Below are positions 1-10,139 of a DNA stretch of 64,000 nucleotides, in pieces. This DNA is from Archivesica marissinica (Eukaryota; Mollusca; Bivalvia; Venerida; Vesicomyidae), in contig CM026398.1 in assembly GCA_014843695.1 (NCBI GenBank), forward strand, positions 48,015,579 through 48,079,578, in the 5' to 3' direction. The position numbers and the translations under genes were made by a program. A model generated the notes under the pieces. That model searched no databases, was not told the origin of the DNA, and saw nothing but the letters and a program-made list of their open reading frames with translations. Within the stretch, counting starts at the first letter, position 1. The number at the start of each line of letters is the position of its first letter.

Positions 1-1198
1 GTAGGGGTGCCATCGAACATTCCGAGCATTTAATATTCTGATGCTTTATTCCTGTGAAACACAAGAATTAAAGTATAATGGAAACTATAATATAATCAGG
101 GCTCATGCTAGAGGGCGACACGGGCGAAGTGCTCGCTTTATTTTCCGCCACTTCGCCGACAATAGACACCAGGGCGCCATCCATTTCGCCTTATTTCTGG
201 AGGATATAATTGCTAATTAATGGTAATACTTTTTGTTATTTGACAGCTTGGAAATTCACGCAACGAGGCATATTTAAGCTAATCTCCACCCCCGACATCT
301 GGATACTTGCCGTAATCAATCGACTTAATACCATTAATATGCAAAAGCCAATCTGCGACGCCAGGCAAATATATTTACATAATTCCCAGCCTAATTAACA
401 TAAATAGCCAGATGATATTTATCCAAATTATTGATGTTGTATGACATAAGATACCAATGTACATTTGTATAACAATCAGTGTTGAAATACAGGTAAGTGC
501 TCAAATTTAGTCATTGTCGAAAATATGTTTGAAAATTGACTAATAAAAAATCACTTTGCTGAAAATTGGAATGTCCCAACGCTATTTACGGAAAATAACT
601 CGGGTCAAGGTACTATTCTGCTGTTGTGACTAAATTTACCGGGTTGGCTTTCAGTGCCTACATGGATGCAGCGTATATAAAATTGATGGCCAGTGTAGAA
701 TCGTGCATAAATTATATATATTTTATACAATATTTCTTTCAAATCTTTCATATCCGGTGTCCTTTATGGATATTTATTTTCAAACTCAACTGATAACTTT
801 GTAAATTAAATGGTGGTTTATCAGGGTTCAATCTGTCTGAATTTGTGTTGGCAATTGAATATAACTGGAGCCAATTTGAAAATTTGGAGCCAACTGAGAG
901 ACATTATAGTTCATAGATAATATTTGAAGCCCTGTATTTGACAAAAAAAAGAAAGAAAGTTGCGCCAAATATTTTCTCTAATTCACAAAATTTAGCACCA
1001 GTATTTGGTTTTCGCCAATTGTCGCAATTGGCGACCGACAGCGGGAACCTTGGTTTACTGAATTCAACAAATGGATACAAATGTAAATTTACAAAGGAAT
1101 CAGAGATGCAATTTTCCATGTGAAGATGAAATATAGATACATATATATGCTGGGACTGGAAACAAGCATTGCTAAAGAGGACCATCAAAGCTACTCAC
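1..1198. other. AT-rich non-coding stretch
   Basis: No supported gene is seen here. Short open frames lack domain similarity or splice context. At 97-130 a CAGGG-starting sequence resembles one end of the hAT-like MITE at 3212-3482, but no matching opposite end was found, so it may be a solo fragment. The 3' part may be intron or flank of the minus-strand exon at 1199-1439. Confidence 0.5.
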
Positions 1199-1439
1199 CC
1201 ACTTGTTGCGTATCAATCGCCCGTAACTCATACTGTCCATTGAACCCAGACTTATAGCTTCTCTCCTGGCCAGTATCCCACACCACCTGCACTTTGTTGT
1301 CGGCAGCATTCTTCGGCACATAACTCAGTGTTCCTAGGTCCACACACTTAGGGTCCCTGATAGTAGCCCGCCAGTCTGGGCCCCTCACCACCCTTACACC
1401 TGGCTTCATCCATTCTGGCCATTGATTGCCACTATGTTT
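1199..1439 (-). CDS. Single internal exon encoding a MIB/HERC2-like domain
   Basis: On the minus strand an 80-codon open segment is bounded by a good acceptor (TTTTGGTTACAG just above 1439) and a consensus donor (GTGAGTAG at 1198-1191). It starts in phase 0 and ends in phase 1. The peptide has the signature of the MIB/HERC2 domain: an opening GVRVVRGPDW motif, a middle QVVWDTGQ strand resembling the family's V.WDNG, and a closing SGFNGQYELRA resembling RVG..GKYDL. The domain occurs in Mind bomb and HERC2 ubiquitin ligases and many lineage-specific invertebrate proteins, where it binds protein partners. The usual GDQDGG segment of MIB proteins is not conserved, so this is probably not an orthologue of MIB1 or MIB2. 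No companion exon was recognised, so it could be one exon of a gene extending outside the window or an isolated relic. The domain call is inferred by eye. Confidence 0.65.
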
Positions 1440-1530
1440 CTGTAACCAAAATGATCTTAGTATTGGTGGGGAAGATACAGTTAGTAGTTTATGCTAATAA
1501 CCCTGGTGTGATTTGTGTGTGTGTGTGTTT

Positions 1531-1812
1531 TACGTTTATTTATCATCGCTACCAGTTGCCAATATGAGTGACGCCTACTGAAGAGATTAGTCATTTTAGA
1601 TTTTTGGAGGATAGTGCAATGATACAGACAGAGACCCATTCTAGAATCTCCTCTGATTCTTTGACGTGCACGGTGTAAAGCACCGACACGAGACCTCGGT
1701 TTAAAGTCCCATCTGAAAGACTGTTAATTTTATTAGGGTCAAACGGGGGATCAAACCTACAATCCCTGGATTAACAGCCCAGCGTGTTATCACTGGACTA
1801 CAGATCCATCTG
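1531..1812 (-). mobile_element. tRNA-derived SINE, family A
   Basis: On the minus strand the element opens with a tRNA-like head: an A box around GTAGTCCAGTG and a B-box-like GTTTGATCCCC, followed by CTAATAAAATT. A conserved body and a tail ending near GATAAATAAAC follow. Related pieces lie at 2040-2121, 4226-4336 and 27851-28226, which defines a family. A short GT repeat lies beyond the tail. It is probably transcribed by Pol III and mobilised by a LINE, as is usual for SINEs. The head is not a functional tRNA gene. Confidence 0.7.
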
Positions 1813-1925
1813 TGCCCACAGGCTGTGATACAAATTTATTTGATTTCAATCTTGAAATTTGTGATTTTTACCCCATAGTTTGTGTATGCCAATATATGTG
1901 ATTTTCCTATTTTGTTAGTTTAAAC

Positions 1926-1985
1926 TTTATTTATTTTACAACGATTGCGAAGCAAGTTTTAACAAATTATATTAATCACTCTCGT
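1926..1985 (-). repeat. SINE family C tail fragment
   Basis: About 60 bp match the 3' part of the SINE C copies at 2290-2452 and 3553-3735, including the segment reading ATTAATCACTCTCG on the plus strand. No tRNA-like head is attached. Confidence 0.45.
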
Positions 1986-2039
1986 TGGCGCGGATGAAAG
2001 CGTTAATGTGGTCATTAGTGTGGGAGGAAACCGGACTTA

Positions 2040-2121
2040 ATTTTATTAGGGTCAGACGAGGGATCGATCCTGCTATCCCTGGATTACAAGTCCAGCGTGT
2101 TACCACTGGACTACAGATCCG
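2040..2121 (-). mobile_element. SINE family A head only
   Basis: The minus strand contains a tRNA-like head with an A box (GTAGTCCAGTGG) and a clean B box (GGATCGATCCC), followed by CTAATAAAATT. The body seen in the copy at 1531-1812 is missing, so this is a truncated copy. Confidence 0.6.
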
Positions 2122-2289
2122 TATGTAGTGATTAATAAATATATCCTCTATATAGCATAGCGGGTATTAAGCAGTCGATTATAACTTTATAAATTGTGTG
2201 TGTGCAACAGGTGTATATTATTTCAACATACAGAAATCAGTGCTCTAAAAGCCGTAGACATTTAATTGTCGACATGTACTTGCACGGTG

Positions 2290-2452
2290 GTTTATACAAA
2301 TTTGTTTTACCTCGATTGTGAAACAAGTTCTTACAACTTATATTAATCACTCTCGAGACCTCATTCATGAGGGAAACGGTTCCAGCGGGGTTCAAACTCC
2401 GGGTCTTTCGTGCCTGAAGCGAATGTGCTACCACTGCGCTATCACGACTTAA
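2290..2452 (-). mobile_element. tRNA-derived SINE, family C
   Basis: Reading the minus strand, a tRNA-like head (GTCGTGATAGCGCAGTGG, then a B-box-like GAGTTTGAACCCC) leads into a body with AGTGATTAATATAAG and a tail ending near TTTGTATAAACC. The same family recurs at 3553, 20788, 21462, 22778 and 29545. This copy lacks the ~60-bp middle part with GGAATCCATCGCC. Confidence 0.65.
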
Positions 2453-2459
2453 TCTCACA

Positions 2460-3203
2460 ATTTTACAGAATTAATGAAGCAGTAAATGTACAGACAGTAA
2501 ACTTTCAGAACACATCATCAATTCATTTTAAAACTTTTTTTATTCTGCTGAAGTTCAGAAAGATGAGATGACATTGTAGGCAAGTGTTATGGCAGCAATT
2601 GTTTCAATAAATGCTAAAAGTGTTACCATTATGATTTGTTAGTTTTCGGGAGCCAATCATAAGTGATTATTAACGCACGGAGAGTTCCGACATCGGTTCC
2701 GAGTAATTACGATTGTACAGCGCGACGATCAGTTTCAAATAATAATTATAGCCTTGAGACATTCTAAATATAGCAATTTGGGAAACCTAATGTGTTGCGA
2801 TTTTAAAATAGCACGGATATTAGTGTAGGTAAATCGTTTTTTAGAAAAAGCGTGACAATATTAAAGATACGCGTGAGAGTGTGATTTGAGGTCTAAAAGC
2901 GTGAGTCTCACGCCAAAAGCGTGAGACTTGACAGGTATGTTATGATTTGCTATGGAAAAATGGATCAACGGATAGAGCCGGAAAAAATATAGACTATTTC
3001 AAAATTACATAACATAAACCAGGGGCGTAGCCCAACTAATAAGTTGAGCACTGAACAGTGTGCTGTATGTGTCTGTGGGAATACTTCGCAGGACAATTTT
3101 GAATCCTAGAACGTTGATGGTGCAATTTGACACATTTTTAATGAATATTTTCGATGTATTTCTATGTATGTTTCAAAATGATGCCAAATTTAGTAGAAAA
3201 TGT
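2460..3203. other. Non-coding stretch
   Basis: No gene or clear repeat is supported. A short palindromic patch near 2895-2935 repeats the word AAAAGCGTGAG. One short open frame from 3060 runs into the hAT-like MITE and has no recognisable protein features. Confidence 0.4.
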
Positions 3204-3211
3204 CTATACAC

Positions 3212-3482
3212 CAGGGTTCATTCTAGGTCAGAATTTTTGGGTGAAGTGAGAAAGCGCGTGATCGCGTCCTTAAATAATGTTCTTTAATATACTTCTGCAA
3301 AATAGGGTTAAAATGCACAGTACAACCATTAAATACAACATTTGAATAGAAGGAGTGCTTTATAATGGGCCAGTGTATCTCACTAGAAACAATTTTGTTT
3401 GAAAATCGTAAAAACCAAACAATATTTTTGTTTTTTTAGGGAGAAGTGGGATCGCCCACATCGCCCTCTAGAATGATCCCTG
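3212..3482. mobile_element. hAT-like MITE
   Basis: The 271-bp element starts CAGGGTTCATTCTAG and ends with the imperfect inverse CTAGAATGATCCCTG. It is flanked on both sides by the identical 8-bp direct repeat CTATACAC (3204-3211 and 3483-3490). CAGGG termini plus 8-bp target duplications are hallmarks of the hAT superfamily. There is no coding capacity. The perfect target duplication suggests a fairly recent insertion. Confidence 0.8.
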
Positions 3483-3552
3483 CTATACACAAGAGATGAT
3501 ATGTCACATTCACTACAAAATGATATGAACGCATCGTGAGATATGTTTAATT

Positions 3553-3735
3553 AATACAAATTTATTTTAGCTTGATTGCGAAACAAATTCTTACAACTTA
3601 TATTAATCACTCTCGAGACCTCATTCCTGATGGAATCCATCGCCACGAGGGAGAGAGAAGAGGCAACGTGGAATTTAAATGCCTTGCCTAGGGCACAATC
3701 GTAACGGCTCCAGCAGGGCTTGAACAATGGAACTT
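3553..3735 (-). mobile_element. SINE family C, head decayed
   Basis: The 3' body matches other family C copies (GGAATCCATCGCCACGAGG, TTTAAATGCCTTGCCTA on the plus strand). The tRNA-like head is lost after 3735, shortly before the left end of the large inverted-repeat structure. Confidence 0.6.
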
Positions 3736-4225
3736 TGGATTTTTCATTTTCTGTAGCAATCTGCAGGCCCTGTCATATAGAATATTGACCCCCCTCAAAA
3801 TAATGACCCGCGGGTCATTATTCAGCAATAGAATATTGACCCCCCCTTGCGGAAAAATGACCCCCTTGCAAATAGCAATATATAGTGGGAAAATATTGAA
3901 TTTATTATAATTAAATGTTAGTTAGCACTGTTTTAAGGCCTAACAACATATATTTTGATTTAACGATGTACAGAATAACATAAATATATTGAATTTGAAA
4001 AAGAAGTATGCAGATAATTTGTCTCTTATCAATTTCTAAAGATGATCATGAGGTGGTGGGTGCTGTTTAACTAGGAGGTTCACATAATGCATAATATTTA
4101 CACAGACAAACATAAAACAAAGACAAACATAAAACAAATAAGAACAATGACGCCCACCCCCTATGTATAGACTACAATTATGAGAGAGAGGGTCACTTTT
4201 CGATGCCATGGAATAATGACCCCCT

Positions 4226-4336
4226 GGAATGGGTCTCTGTCTGTATCATTGCACTATCCTCCAAAAATCTAAAATGACTTAATCTCTTCAGTAGGCTTCG
4301 CTCATATGGGCAACCAGTAGTGACAATAAATAATTG
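4226..4336 (+). mobile_element. SINE family A 3' fragment
   Basis: It matches the tail of the SINE A copies at 1531 and 27851, including TGCACTATCCTCCAAAAATC and the terminal GACAATAAATAATTG variant. It lies in the left arm of the large inverted-repeat structure, and I saw no equivalent in the right arm, so it probably inserted after the arms formed. Confidence 0.55.
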
Positions 4337-4759
4337 AAAAACACACTCACACTATGGATGCTTCTACAGCAGAAATTGATGTATATTTCTTTAACAAATT
4401 TAATTAATATGTTATCCACTTATTATAGCAAACTATTCTTATCATGTTTATTCATATTCTCTTAATCTTTCCAGAAAATGTGCACAATTATGTAATATGT
4501 TGTTAACAATTGTAATTCTGACTATTGTGGATCATATTAAGCCTTATCTTCTTTGCCACAGGTGTGAAAAGCAATAAAACCTTATTTTTAGGGCACTGCA
4601 ACCAACAGTGACACTTCCTGTGTCCGATACACTGGTTACATGTTTTATATCATTCATAAGAAGTAATATTTTAATATTGTATGAGCAAGGACAGACAACA
4701 TTCTACTTTATAACGTGTGCCTCCCTATCTATTCAGTGCAAGAAACTGTTCCATGCATA

Positions 4760-6770
4760 CATGTAGAATGTGACCCCCATAATGTAGATTATCTGATTGA
4801 GGGTAGGTCACTTTTCCATGCCATAGAATAATGACCCCCTATATGTAGATTATCCGAGTGAAGGCAGGTCAAACTTCCAATGCCATACAATAATGTCCCC
4901 CTATAATTATGTAAACTATATGAGTGAGGGGGTCACTTTTCCATGCCATAGAATAATGACCCCTCTGTATGTAAACTATGAGTGAGGGGGTCACTTTTCG
5001 ATGCCATAGAATAATGACCTACCTGTGTGTAAACTATACGAATGAGGTGGGTCACTTTTCCATGCCATAGAATAATGACTCCCTATATTTACACTGTAGA
5101 GTGAGTGAGGGGGTCACTTTTCCATGCCATAGAATAATGACCCCCCTGTGTGTAAACTATATGAGTGAGTGCGTCGCTTTTCCATGCCATAAAATAATGA
5201 CCCCATTATGTTTACACAGTATGAGTGACGGCGGGTCACTTTTCCATGTCATAGAATAATGACCCCCCTATGTCTACACAGTACGAGTGACGGTGGGTCA
5301 CTTTTCCATGCCATAGAATAATGACCCCCCTGTGTGTAAACTATATGAGTGAGTGGGTCACTTTTCGTCACTTTTCCATGCCATAAAATAATGACCCACC
5401 TATGTTTACACAGTACGAGTGATGGCGGGTCACTTTTCCATGCCATAAAATAATGACCCCCCCCCCATGTTTAAACTGTACAAGTGAGGGGTCACTTTTC
5501 CATGTCGTAGAATAATGACCCCCCTATGTTTACACAGTACGAGTGATGGCGGGTCACTTTCCCATGCCATAGAATAATGACCCCCCTGTGTGTAAACTAT
5601 ATGAGTGACGGTGGGTCACTTTTCCATGCCATAAAATAATGACCCCCCTATGTTTAAACTGTACAAGTGAGGGGTCACTTTTCCATGTCATAGAATAATG
5701 ACCCCCCTATGTTTACACAGTACGAGTGACGGCGGGTCACTTTCCCATGCCATAGAATAATGACCCCCCTGTGTGTAAACTATATGAGTGAGGGGGTCAC
5801 TTTTCGATGCCATAGAATAATGACCCCCCTATGTTTAAACTGTACAAGTGAGGGGGGGGTCACTTTTCCATGCCATAGAATAATGACCCCCCTGTGTGTA
5901 AACTATATGAGTGAGTGGGTCACTTTTCCATGCCATAAAATAATGACCCCCCTATGTTTAAACTGTACAAGTGAGGGGTCACTTTTCCATGTCATAGAAT
6001 AATGACCCCCCTATGTTTACACAGTACGAGTGACGGTGGGTCACTTTTCCATGCCATAGAATAATGACCCCCCTGTGTGTAAACTATATGAGTCAGAGGG
6101 TCACTTTTCCATGTCATAGAATAATCACCCACATATGTGTAGATTAAATGAGTGGGAGGGGGTCACTATCCATATCATAGGATAATCACCCCATATATGT
6201 AGATTATATGAGTGGGAGGGTGTCACTATCCACATCACAGAATAATCACCTACATATGTGTAGATTATATGAGTGGGAGGGGGTCACTATCCATATCATA
6301 GGATAATCACCCCATGTGTGTAGATTATATGAGTGGGAGGGTGTCACTATCCATATCATAGGATAATCACCCCCCTATGTGCAGATTATATGAGTGGGAG
6401 GGTGCCACTATCCATATCATAGGATAATCACCCCCCTATGTGTAGATTATATGAGTGGGAGGGGCTCACTATCCATATCATATGATAATCACCTACATAT
6501 GTTTAGATTATATGAGTGGGAGGGTGTCACTATCCATATCATAGGATAATCACCAACCTATGTGTAGATTATATGAGTGGGAGGGGCTCACTATCCATAT
6601 CATAGGATAATCACCCCATTTGTGTAAATTATATGAGTGGGAGGGGGTCACTATCCATATCATAGGATAATCACCAACATATATGTAGATTATATGAGTG
6701 GGAGGGGCTCACTATCCATATCATAGGATAATCACCCTCCTATGTGTAGATTATATGAGTGGGAGGTGGT
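4760..6770. repeat. ~60-bp minisatellite, left arm
   Basis: The unit reads GGTCACTTTTCCATGCCATA, then GAATAATGACCCCCC, then TGTAAACTATATGAGTGAG. From about 6120 a diverged subfamily takes over (TCACTATCCATATCATAGG, AATCACC, GTAGATTATATGAGTGGG). Array edges are gradual. The Tc1-like element at 6780 interrupts it and the array remnant resumes at 8358. Apparent open frames in it are repeats of the same peptide and are not genes. Confidence 0.9.
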
Positions 6771-6779
6771 CACTATCTA

Positions 6780-8355
6780 CACTGCTCAAAACAATTAAAG
6801 GATCACTTTTTATAATGACTCTACAGTAATCATTTTGGTATCGACATATATATTGTCCATTACTATGCACTAATACATGTCTCTTATGAGTACGCACGGG
6901 TAAATCAAGCGGTTTGCTAGTCAAGAAGCTCGTACAAATTGTTATTGAAATCAATACCCCTATATATTGGCCTGATTTGTGGTATGGGAGTCAATTGCCA
7001 TCTTTCGTTATAGTGATCAGTGTTAACTCTTTTTGGCTTTTATTGGGACTCTATGTGCTTATTTACACGTGCGAGTGTGTTAGGCGTCACTTAAATCCAC
7101 CCGAGGTCGCCAGGGCGGTGTAAATGATGCAGGATGGACACTCGCAGCGCAATGTGGCTGGAACATTAGACGTCTCCCAGAGCGTGGTTGCATGTTTGTG
7201 GGCGCGGTATCAGGAGACGGGACAGTACACCAGACGTCCTGGTCAAGGTCATTCACAATGCACAACCGATGACCATTATATACGGTTATTGGCCTTAAGA
7301 AACCGTCGTGGTAGTGCAACGCGGCTCCAAATAGACGTCCAGCTGACCACCGGGCAACGAGTACCCACCCAAACCATCCGTAATAGATTCCACAATGACA
7401 CCATGAATGCTAGACGCCCAGCAACCGGCCCTGTTTTGACACGTGCGCATCGCATTCGGAGAAGCGAATTTGCTGAGGACAACCGTAACTGGGCACTTCG
7501 AGATTGGGAGTCTGTGTTGTTCACTGACGAGAGTAGATTCCATTTATCATCATGTGATAGGCGTACTCGAGTGTGGAGACGGCCAGGTGAACAATATGTG
7601 CACTTTAACATTATGGAATGGGATCGTTTTGGGGGGTGGCTCAGTTATGGTTTGGGGTGGGATCTGCTTACGATGGCACACGGACCTCTATGTGTTTGAT
7701 CGAGGAACATTAACTGCTTTAAGGTATAGGGATGACATTTTATCACCGATTGTAAAGCCATTCGCTGGAGCTATCGGTGTTGACTTCGTTTTTAATGCAA
7801 GACAATGCCCGCCCACACACTGCTAGGATAGCCATGGACTACCTTAATCAGGAGTGTATTGAAGTAATGGATTGGCCGGCTCGTTCACCCAACCTAAATC
7901 CTATAGAACATGTGTGGGACTACATTTATAGACGGATTTCGGAGCGCAACAATCGACCACTTACTCTACCGGACCTCACACTGGCGCTCATTCTGGAATG
8001 GAATGGCCTACCCCAGCAGGTGATAGCCACCTTAATCAGGAGTGTGCCTAGGCGTTGCCGTGAGTGTTACAATAGACGAGGTGGGGCATACTCATTATTA
8101 GCAGACATTATTTGAGACAGTGCTCTGGTCTTAAACACAGTTTTTCTCATTATGTTAGCATTATGCCATTGTTAAGAAAATTGATACTTTCTGATTAAGT
8201 TTCTACTGTCAGCTACGTTGTTGCTTGTTTTCCTGTTACTGCTTCGTCGTGTAAATGTTGCGAATACATGTTGTATATACCCGTTTCTATTTTTATTCCG
8301 TATGGTTCATTTAATTCCAAATATGTGTATGATCCTTTAATTGTTTTGAGCAGTG
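6780..8355 (+). mobile_element. Tc1-like DNA transposon
   Basis: Perfect 26-bp terminal inverted repeats begin CACTGCTCAAAACAATTAAA and are each flanked by a TA dinucleotide (6778-6779 and 8356-8357), the target of Tc1/mariner elements. The 1576-bp length is typical for the superfamily. Interior coding sequence on the plus strand is a decayed DD34E transposase. The element is inserted into the minisatellite: rejoining the flanks at TA restores the repeat word TCACTATC..ATATCATAG. Confidence 0.95.
7079..8115 (+). pseudogene. Tc1-like DD34E transposase, broken
   Basis: The enzyme would cut and paste the surrounding transposon at TA sites. The N-terminal helix-turn-helix part is seen from HLNPPEVARAV at 7088, but a TAA at 7121 interrupts it before MMQDGHSQRNVAGTL. 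The catalytic triad is visible: first D in LFTDESRF (about 7520), second D in MQDNARPHTA (about 7797), and E in LNPIEHVWD, with 34 residues between the last two, hence DD34E. Two frameshifts are present, one at the G run near 7632, after WDRFGG, and one at the T run near 7790. The C-terminal frame ends in TGA at 8113-8115. A natural start codon is not evident. With one stop and two frameshifts, no active enzyme is expected. Both frameshifts lie at homopolymers, so sequencing error should be considered. Confidence 0.92.
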
Positions 8356-8478
8356 TATATCATAGAATAGTTTTGCAATGCTCAATGACGAAATCTGTAG
8401 ACTAATTGGCATATCACCCCCAAACAAATGGTTTAATCAAGGTTTAATCAAACACTTGTCCATTCATTGGTAAAATAT

Positions 8479-10063
8479 GAATGTAGGACATTTGCCCCCC
8501 AGTCCAAAAATGGCAGGGTGGACAATTGCCCCCCAGTCGAAATGTAGGGGCGGACATTTGCCCCCCAGTTGAAATGGCAGCTAGGACATTTGCCCCCCAG
8601 TCAATATGTAGGGGCGGACATTTGCCCCTCAATGGAAATGGCAGCTAGGACATTTGCCCCCCAGTCGAAATGGCAGTTAGGACATTTGCCCCCTAGTGAA
8701 CAATTTGAGGTATGACAAGGTGTGACAAGATTACAACACATTTCCAAACAACCAGTTTATTTGAGCATAAATTTGTGATCAAGTGTAAAACAGATAATAG
8801 ATTAACGTCAATATCAACACAATCTTGGCATGATTGTCAATGTTTGTGATCAAGTACTATGAACTAACCATGATAATACTCATTATTTCGATGTCTCGTG
8901 AAATTAAAACAGATAACAGATTAATGTCAATGTCAACACACTCTTGGCATGATTATCAATGAATTCAATGTTTGTAAACTATGATAACTGAAATTCGAAC
9001 AAATAACAAAATGTCACATTATAGCACATCAGTATAGTAGCACGTTTTAGAGTTACATTGTCAATTAGACGAATCGGACGGAATGTCCGACCGCTCTAAG
9101 GAAGTCGCGCACATCCTTCTCACCAGCATCAAAGTCCTGGCACAGTTGTTTAAGTCTATCCTGCAGATTTCTCGTCTCGCGGCGGACACGTTTGCGTGTT
9201 GGGGCACCCTGTCTCACTCGCTCCACTTCTGTGATCACGTTGAGTTGATCCTTCTGTATACACTGAATAGTATGCCAGAGTCCGGGATTTTTATGTCCTA
9301 CAAGGTGGCTGAACGAGTTGTTCCACGCCTCACATTTGTTGTTGGTCCGGGAACCATCTTCTAGAGTGACCTGGTTCACGTTCCATTTATCAATCGCATA
9401 CTTCGGACTCGTTCGCTGTAATGTGATGCGTCCCCTGGCCCCCATCACAGACTTGTACGGTCCACTCACAAAGTTGGTGTCGAAGTACTCGGTGAGGTCT
9501 TCCAGTGCCGGTGGGGTGACAGTCTTCAGATAGCGCATACCATCCTGGACGCGGCTAGGTGGCAGGAACGCAAGCCCATCGAGCATGCCACAGTACTGTT
9601 TCACTTCATCATCTTCTTTGTAGAGAGTTGAAAGTCCTTCACTCTGTACCCGCCGCCATGTACACTGAGTAAGGTGGTAGAAACATCCCTGGATTCGGAC
9701 ATGGCATCCCAACATAGATGCGACTGCGCCGTGAATACCCAGTTCAAAGTCGCAAGTCAGGACGGCCGGATCAGGTGTGAGTTGAACAGCATCGCAGGCG
9801 TTCAAGACGGCGGTGAATACTTCCTCGTAGCTAGACTGTTGTTTGTCCGGAAGGAAAGCGTAGACATACCCAATTTACTTTGATAATTAAGTATCATGGT
9901 ACACTTCATACAATATGGCAATTGGACTGGGGGGCAATTGTCCTACCCTACATTTCGACTGGGGGGAAAATGTCCTAGCTGCCATTTCAACTGGGGGGCA
10001 AATGTCCACCCTGCCATTTTTGGACTGGGGGGCAAATGTCCGGGGGGCAAATGTCCGTATCCC
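8479..10063 (-). mobile_element. MULE-like transposon with tandem-repeat TIRs
   Basis: The 1585-bp element is bounded by an identical 9-bp direct repeat GTAAAATAT (8470-8478 and 10064-10072), the target-duplication size typical of Mutator-like elements. Its ends are inverted: left GAATGTAGGACATTTGCCCC and right, in reverse complement, GGGATACGGACATTTGCCCC. Each terminal repeat is an array of ~30-bp units built on GGACATTTGCCCCCCAGT, seven or so on the left (8490-8695) and about four on the right (9925-10055). A MULE transposase fragment lies between them on the minus strand. The element sits inside the larger 3771-14544 structure. It is probably an internally deleted, non-autonomous derivative. 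Confidence 0.85.
9065..9874 (-). pseudogene. MULE transposase, C-terminal fragment
   Basis: The open segment runs on the minus strand from an upstream TAA (9877-9875) to a stop just below 9065, 270 codons or 246 from the first Met. It contains features of the MULE transposase domain: YVYAFLPDKQQSSYEEVF, then LTCDFELGIHGAV with the acidic DFE motif, then GCFYHLTQCTWRRVQ with the aromatic-His motif common after it. A C-terminal part with NNKCEAWNNSFSHLVGHKNP resembles the region after the catalytic core that carries the E.WN motif. The N-terminal DNA-binding part and the first catalytic Asp region are absent, and the frame is closed upstream, so it is truncated or lacks a 5' exon. It would mobilise MULE-type elements if complete. 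The family assignment rests on motifs read by eye. Confidence 0.8.
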
Positions 10064-10139
10064 GTAAAATATACCAATGATGAGCAAAATAATTGGGACG
10101 ACTTCATCCATCCCGCTTTACTGGCTGATCGATATGGCA

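Noticed and set aside
904..1188. 94-codon minus-strand frame downstream of the MIB/HERC2 exon
   Set aside because: It has no similarity and lies beyond the consensus donor, so it is intronic or intergenic.
3762..3770. 9-bp target duplication for the 10.8-kb structure
   Set aside because: TGCAGGCCC and TCGGGCCTT match only with a gap, which is not enough to claim.
5249..6002. Short frames in the ~60-bp minisatellite (also at 10454 and 13070)
   Set aside because: They are repeats of one short peptide caused by the array periodicity.
6914..7123. Separate small protein starting MLVKKLVQ
   Set aside because: It is in frame with the transposase, and its last residues are the transposase N-terminal motif before an inactivating TAA.
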